Of a stretch of 64,000 nucleotides of DNA, positions 59,021 through 64,000 are shown in pieces. The notes beneath the pieces are model-generated. The model had not been told where the DNA came from and did not search any database. It was given only the letters and a program-made list of their open reading frames with translations. Source of the stretch: Halichondria panicea (Eukaryota > Porifera > Demospongiae > Suberitida > Halichondriidae). The stretch is taken from NCBI RefSeq assembly GCF_963675165.1, contig NC_087390.1:1-64000 (forward strand), given 5' to 3'. The position numbers were made by a program, and so were the translations under genes. The stretch's first letter is position 1. Each line of letters starts with the position of its first letter.

Positions 59021-60455
59021 TTATTGGCGGGGACTTAATTTAGCGTTAATTACAAATTCACTAAAACTAGTCCCATTACCAGTAGGTAGTTGTGTGTGAA
59101 GTGGGTGGTTGTCTTTATCCAGTGGAGAGAGTAGTTGAACATAGACAGAGCTACCGGGAACCTTGAACCTTGACCCTGATCCAACAGGCGGAATCAACGT
59201 TGAAGATGATGGTTCAGGAATCCAAGTGCTGGGTTGTGCTGTGCTGTTGCTCTGTGCAGTGGGTTGTTCTTGTGTGGATCGTGTCTCGCTACTCGGTTCT
59301 GAAATGTTATTAAGTTGGTCCTCCTGGTGTTCTATGGTTGGCTCCACTTGTACCAGCGCTCTGTCCTCCTTGCAATACACTACGTTCACATCTATGAGGC
59401 ACACTCTCTCATTCCAGGTATCGTAGCCTATCTGAAGGTGTTTCTGTAGAGCCAGTGAAGTGGGGAATGACTTGCTGCAGCACGTACACGTATAGGGCTT
59501 GTTTTGGTGGGTGACAAGGTGCAGTTTACGCTTGGTAGCAGTTATACATCCTTTGCTGCAAACATCGCAAATATACGGTCGTTCTCCAGTGTGTATTCTT
59601 CGGTGGACTGCTAGTATATCTTTCCTTACAAAACTTTTCCCACATGTTTCACAGGGATAGGTTCCATCCCTATCGCACGTGTGTGCTTGCAAGGCGTCAT
59701 TATCCTTGTAAGTTCTTCTACACTTGGTACACTTGACGCTGTTCTCAGAATGAAGTACCATGTGCTTCTTTAACCCCTCGGGAAGTTTGAAGGCAGCTTT
59801 ACAGAGTGTGCAGGTGTGAGGTCTCTCCTCACCGTGTGTGGCTTGGTGTCGACGCAGATCACAGTTCCAAGTGAACCTTTTATCACAAATATGGCATTCG
59901 AATTTCCTGGATGAAGGACACAATGCACTATGTATATGTATCCGCTGTTACTATGAGAGGGGTACTCACTTTATGGCTTCCCTCTCCTCTGTGGGCTTGT
60001 GGATATTGTTGTGCTTCTTGAGTTCGCTCAGAAAGGGGAACTTTCGTCCACAAGTAGAGCAAGGATATCGTCTGTGTGGGGTGGGAGGGGTACAATGAGG
60101 GGGTGGGGCACAGTGTGGGGGTGGGGCCAAGCATAAGGTACGTATAGTAATCATTTATTAAATACCCTATTCGTTTCTTGGAGGGGGTTGGTTGGGCGTC
60201 CATTCCTCCATCACCCTCAACACTAGTCACTGAAGCATCAACACTTTCGTTGTAATCTTGTGGTATTAATATCTCTTGTTCCATTACCAGCTCTTCCTCC
60301 ATCTGAATGTCCATTGGGCCTGGGGCAATGTCCCCATCATAGCATTCATCATCGCCTAGCGTGCCCACAACGACGCTTAGCTCGGACTCGAGTTGAGCTA
60401 CACGAGCTCGAAGCTCAAATAATTCCCTTTCCTTCTTGTCCCTTGGTAGAGCCAT
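59021..60455 (-). CDS. C2H2 zinc-finger protein B
   Basis: Three exons (60455-60166, 60071-59970, 59906-59021) give 426 codons (425 aa). The N terminus is a leucine-zipper-like coiled coil (RELFELRARVAQLESELSVV) followed by an acidic linker. Seven C2H2 fingers follow: CSTCGRKF, CHICDKRF, CTLCKAAF, a degenerate CTKCRRTY, CETCGKSF, CDVCSKGC and CTCCSKSF. The linkers are of the HTGERPYIC type. The C-terminal third is low-complexity Ser/Thr/Pro/Gln. It is a probable transcription factor, arranged head-to-tail with zinc-finger protein A, so the pair may be an old tandem duplication, although the fingers are not closely similar. Confidence 0.88.
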
Positions 60456-60605
60456 GCACTAACTCTCAGGACGTGACAAAGAAAGTAGACAGTTCGAATC
60501 TTATCTCTCGCCCCCTTTTCTTTTTTTGACAAAAGTTCCGAAATTATTTTCTCGTACATTTCCAATAGAACATCAATGATTATTAACACAGGGGATTGCA
60601 GCTAT

Positions 60606-62835
60606 CTATATTTTGACTCGTTGCTTCTTTGTACTAATGTATTGTTCAATAACTCTTTGAGAGAGGTCTTGTCCGAGGGGCCATTTTGGAGTATAGTCCA
60701 CCTCCCCCGCACGCTCCACACTGTACACACGATCACACCCTCCACTCATCACAGTCTCCACACCCGCCCACGCCACCATCACACCATTGTCTGTGCACAG
60801 GTGGGGAGAGGGAAAGTGAACTCTGAACCCTGTCAAATCCCCCAATTCTTGTAGCTTTGATCTGATGTAGCCATTACGAGCAACACCTCCAGACACAACC
60901 TGTAGATATGTACAGTGACATCAAGTATTGCTATAATCATAGCAGGAACTCACTAGATGAGTGATGTTAGTGCCTTTAGTGTGCTGTGTGATGTTAGTGC
61001 CTTTAGTGTAGAGGATAGCTCGGTAAGTGCGAGTGAGAAGATGGTCAGTGACAGACTGTTGGAATGATGCACACACATCCTCACAGCCTGGCAGGGGGCC
61101 ATCACCATGCCAACCACCTGGGGGGGGGCAATATCTTGTCACTACATGGAGGACAATCTGAACACAAATTACGAGCTCTCAAAGATTGCTACAATAACGA
61201 CTGAATTCCCTGAAAGTTTGTATCTAACTATATAAGCATTGGAAAGGTAATTCTGAATGCGTTTGATATATTTGGGAATTACTAACTGAGAAATAATTTA
61301 TAAGGAAAGTCCCCCAAGAGGGAATCGAACCCACGTCTTAATCTATCATCTAATCTACTAAGCCACCACCCTAACCACTAAGCCACACCTATTTTATTCT
61401 GTCCCTAGTCGTTACATCTCTTAGTCACATACATCATAACAAAATACATACAGTGACTTGCTGACTTGCAGTGCACTTGCAAAAGAAAATTGCCATGTAG
61501 TATACTTCTCATTATCAATTCATTCTAGCCTTATATACATGTAAAGCTTGCAGCCAAACTGAAACAGTACCTGTGTAACTGAAACAGTACCGGTGCAAGT
61601 TTAGGCTTAGAAATTATTATCTATAGTGGTTTTGCTATTGGGCAATTCTCTGTTGAAGTGCACTGCAATCCACTGTAGTAGAAATGTAGACTAACTTTGT
61701 GCTGCCATTGCTTGTATGTGGTTCCTGGCCGCAGTCTTGAGTCCAGAGAAGGAGAAGTTACAGCATCTAGAGTGTAACATGACCTGGGGCAGTTTAACCC
61801 TTTCAGCTCTCCCCTCTCGTGCTAATACCTCCACTGCAGCACCCCCTGGTAGGTCACACACACGGGGGTGGAGGTCAAGGCGCAACCACCGAGCAACCTG
61901 GGATAATCTGACATTATTATTATTATTATTATTATATTACCTTGTCTAGTGCTTCCCCTGGACTGTCGTCACTTGTCTGACCAAGTCGAGAGAAGTGCCC
62001 CACCCCCTCCACTGTTGCTAGGATACAGTGGCCGCCAGAGATGAGGAGAACCAAATAAGGGAATGGAATACTGCAGAGTCAGCATAGTGTAGATAGTGTG
62101 AGGTGTGAGGGACGTGACTCACTCGTGGTTCATCCTCACAGTTAGTGCGTGTGCCTCCATGTGATGCACACTCAGCAATGGCTTACTAGTGTATAGAAGA
62201 GATATAATCATTATGGCAACACTCTAAATATGCAACATTAATTTGGATATTAATTAATTAGCACAATATAAATTCTGTAAAACGTAACGATTTTCTGTAA
62301 ACAGATAATGATGGCTGACCTTATTCTAGTGGCCACAGATAATGATGGCTGACCTTATTCTAGTGGCCAGTTGTTTAGCGTATTCAACTCCTGCTCTTAG
62401 AGAGAATGCTAATCCAGGACCAGTTGTCACGGCAACCAGTGAAAGGTCATCTAGGTCACATCCACTTCTTTCAATAGCGGAGTTGACCACACCCTCAATA
62501 TTCCTCTCGTGTAGTTCACTGGCCACTGTCGGTATAATACCCCCTGCCCTGTGTGTGTGTGGGCGTGTGTGAGATGTGAGGTTGTGTGTGTGTGGGCGTA
62601 CTTGAGGTGGACGTGCGTCTGTGATTGCAGAGACTCCCCCAGCAGAGTACCGTTGCCCCTGACAACAGCGGCCCCAGTATCATCACAACTGCTCTCTATC
62701 CCCAACACAAGCAGATCACTCTATAAAGAAGACGGAGGATAATGGCAGCTAGTGCTGCTGGTCCTAGCTCACCTTGGTGTGGCTGATGGCTCTGAGTAGT
62801 CTCCTCCTCCTCCAGCAGTAGCGTGCAGCCAGCAT
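60606..62835 (-). CDS. OSGEPL1: Mitochondrial tRNA t6A synthase subunit OSGEPL1 (Qri7/TsaD family)
   Basis: This enzyme transfers threonylcarbamoyl to A37 of ANN-decoding mitochondrial tRNAs. Eight exons: 62835-62773, 62720-62602, 62548-62354, 62185-62123, 62070-61941, 61897-61696, 61117-60954 and 60899-60606. They join to 410 codons (409 aa; human OSGEPL1 is 414). The first exon encodes a strongly basic presequence ([20 protein letters not shown]), as expected for mitochondrial import. Family motifs: [15 protein letters not shown], the metal-binding [24 protein letters not shown], and the C-terminal [11 protein letters not shown] with CTDNG. The exon ending at 60954 contains an in-frame duplication of about 9 residues ([15 protein letters not shown]). 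A SINE-like element lies in intron 6. Confidence 0.95.
61118..61695. other. OSGEPL1 intron 6, mostly unique sequence
   Basis: This is the longest intron of the gene (578 bp). It contains the tRNA-derived element at 61309-61391 and a short repeat AACTGAAACAGTACC(T/G)GTG near 61556-61590. No coding sequence is visible. Confidence 0.7.
61309..61391 (-). mobile_element. tRNA-derived SINE-like element in OSGEPL1 intron
   Basis: This is the second copy of the element in the TLK intron. The A box TGGCTTAGTGG, B box GGTTCGATTCC and 3' end TTGGGGGACTTTCC are on the minus strand. The two copies share their boundaries but have different middles (ACATAATAGAT against GATGATAGATTA). Confidence 0.68.
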
Positions 62836-62970
62836 GTCTCATCCAGTGCAGTACCAGAGCATGCAGTAATGAATGGTTGGGATAAGATCATCACTTTTAA
62901 TACATTAATTAATACAACTAGACTATTAAAAAAAGTATGTGTTAATATGATATCTAGTCCTCCTTAGGGG

Positions 62971-63625
62971 CTAGGTGGTCTGCATGGTGAGGTGTAGGGA
63001 GATGGCTGGGATGTGACGGGTGACCTTTAACCTGCAGCAACAAAATACAGCAATAATTGCTCATTATTTTTTGATAAAAATGAACACACATACAGTACCC
63101 TGATAGTATTAGAATAGTACATACGAGTCCAGTTCCTGTTGGTCTGGTTCCCATACGTCCTCCACCCTAGCCCATCGTATCTCAGTGGCTTGCATCACAC
63201 CCTGTGAGGTGTGTGTGTGTGTGTGGAGGGGGCGGTGAGAACTAACCACTCACTGATAGCTTCTTCTTGATCAGTTCCACTACAGTCACTGCTTTAGTCA
63301 CATGAGCTCCACTGGCAGATATGACCACACCCTCTAGCGGAGACTCCTGCATAGCAACAAGCTATAATATATAAGGACACTATATAAGGACAGTGTGTGT
63401 ATGCAACTATCACTTCCTTCATTATTCACATTTCTTATTACATTACATGATTACCAGGATCTGGTGTTGTATTCCCAGAGGAGGTGTTGATTACATTATT
63501 ACCTTGAGCTTATGCATTGCTCGGGTGCAAAGGTCGTATGCTTTGCCAGTACCAGTGATACGTAACTCATTGGGTCCGCACTTATCGTCATAGTAACGGC
63601 TCTGTTTCTTCTTGTAATGTTCCAT
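62971..63625 (-). CDS. Alba-domain RNase P/MRP subunit, RPP25-like
   Basis: This is a small Alba-fold protein. In animals RPP25 pairs with RPP20 to bind the P3 arm of RNase P/MRP RNA. Coding exons: 63625-63503, 63346-63254, 63201-63125 and 63031-62971 (118 codons, 117 aa). The Alba pattern is visible: ELRITGTGKAYDLCTRAMHK, the core VVISASGAHVTKAVTVVELI with KKKLS, RWARVEDVWEP, and a final strand SLKVTRHIPAISLHL. The C terminus is shorter than in vertebrate RPP25. An upstream donor at about 63688 (ATGATTAG|GTAAG) implies a 5' UTR exon, because its last codon before the splice would be a stop in the coding frame. A CACGTG box lies upstream. Confidence 0.72.
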
Positions 63626-63763
63626 TGCCTACACAGACACAGTTAGTGTGTGTGTGTGTGTGTGGGTGGGTGGGTGTGACCACTTACCTAATCATGTATC
63701 GATGCTGCTCCCCATAGGATCAGGACTTGTGATGTTAGCTCTCCTCTCCTTCACATAGTAAAC

Positions 63764-63769
63764 CACGTG
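63764..63769. promoter_or_regulatory. CACGTG E-box upstream of RPP25-like gene
   Basis: This palindromic CACGTG sits about 75 bp upstream of the inferred 5' UTR exon end. It is comparable with E-boxes next to RRP7A and NOL11 in this window. Regulation by a MYC/MAX-type factor is inference. Confidence 0.45.
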
Positions 63770-63977
63770 GACTGGGCAACGCCCCCTTTACATTTTGACC
63801 CTCCGGAACAGCATAATGTTCCGGGGATCCAAATTTGTGTTACTGTTCTATTAAAAAAAAACCGTCCTGGGAAAGTTTCAACGCCCACACAACAATTCAA
63901 GGGAGTTAGGGGGCGTGTGCTTGTAGCAGCTCCACTGCAGTGCAGTACCGTAATAAAGAAGCAGCAGGCTAGCCGGC

Positions 63978-64000
63978 ATGTCTTTAGAGAGGATACCGAG
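63978..64000 (+). CDS. Possible start of a further gene, cut by the window edge
   Basis: An ATG (MSLERIP...) begins 23 bp before the end of the window on the plus strand, divergent from the RPP25-like gene across about 350 bp, a spacing typical of this region. Too little is present to identify it. Confidence 0.3.

Noticed and set aside
62971-63031. Alternative last-exon frame (VKGHPSHPSHLP...) for the RPP25-like gene
   Set aside because: It does not fit the phase of the previous exon. The frame SLKVTRHIPAISLHL fits and matches the last Alba strand.

Overview
The window is the left end of a eukaryotic chromosome. It opens with about 1.16 kb of uninterrupted CCCTAA telomere repeat. About 13 kb of layered subtelomeric tandem repeats follow, and then a dense run of ordinary multi-exon animal genes. 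Exons were joined by hand using GT-AG borders and phase. For 17 gene models the joined exons sum to a whole number of codons with no internal stop, which is strong internal support. The gene content (INF2-type formin, SOAT, ceramide synthase, LANCL, an MRL-type adaptor with SH2, Ral, CD225 protein, Tousled-like kinase) is metazoan. Gene spacing of 100-300 bp, introns mostly of 40-100 bp, frequent head-to-head pairs and pervasive ATAATTAT-type A+T motifs suggest a compact-genome early-branching animal. My best inference is a demosponge, which I cannot prove from the sequence.

Layout. 1-1160 telomere; 1161-1431 31-bp array; 1921-3229 array of 96-104 bp monomers; 4225-8690 array of about 0.7 kb units; 8865-12410 three 1.2 kb units. 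The first gene is an ING-family PHD gene (13205-14194, minus) whose 5' end abuts a displaced fragment of the 0.7 kb subtelomeric unit. INF2 formin (plus) starts just beyond that fragment. Next come glycyl-tRNA synthetase (minus, with a 4.2 kb minisatellite in its last intron), SOAT (plus), Spc25 (minus), ceramide synthase (plus), LANCL (minus), a SAM-RA-PH-Pro-SH2 adaptor (plus), Ral GTPase (minus) and ACMSD (minus). A duplicated block then carries two CD225-domain genes (minus) and RRP7A (plus). The second copy lies inside the last RRP7A intron together with a palindromic 344-bp tandem repeat. TLK (minus), NOL11 (plus), LSM5 (plus), two C2H2 zinc-finger genes (minus), OSGEPL1 (minus) and an RPP25/Alba gene (minus) complete the window. 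The first codons of one further plus-strand frame reach the right edge.

Functional themes. Several genes serve RNA and ribosome biology (RRP7A, NOL11, LSM5, RPP25, OSGEPL1, GARS). Three of them (RRP7A, NOL11, RPP25) have a CACGTG E-box close upstream, as in the animal ribosome-biogenesis regulon. Others act on actin and adhesion signalling (INF2, the MRL-type adaptor, Ral), lipids (SOAT, ceramide synthase), chromatin and mitosis (ING, TLK, Spc25) and tryptophan catabolism (ACMSD).

The most unusual features are these: the SAM+MRL+SH2 protein architecture; the subtelomeric fragment at the ING/INF2 divergent promoter; the nested higher-order minisatellite in GARS; repeated local tandem duplications that copy 5' splice sites; and the duplicated CD225 block embedded in a palindromic repeat array inside RRP7A. 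I saw no CRISPR array, rRNA, convincing functional tRNA or viral gene.
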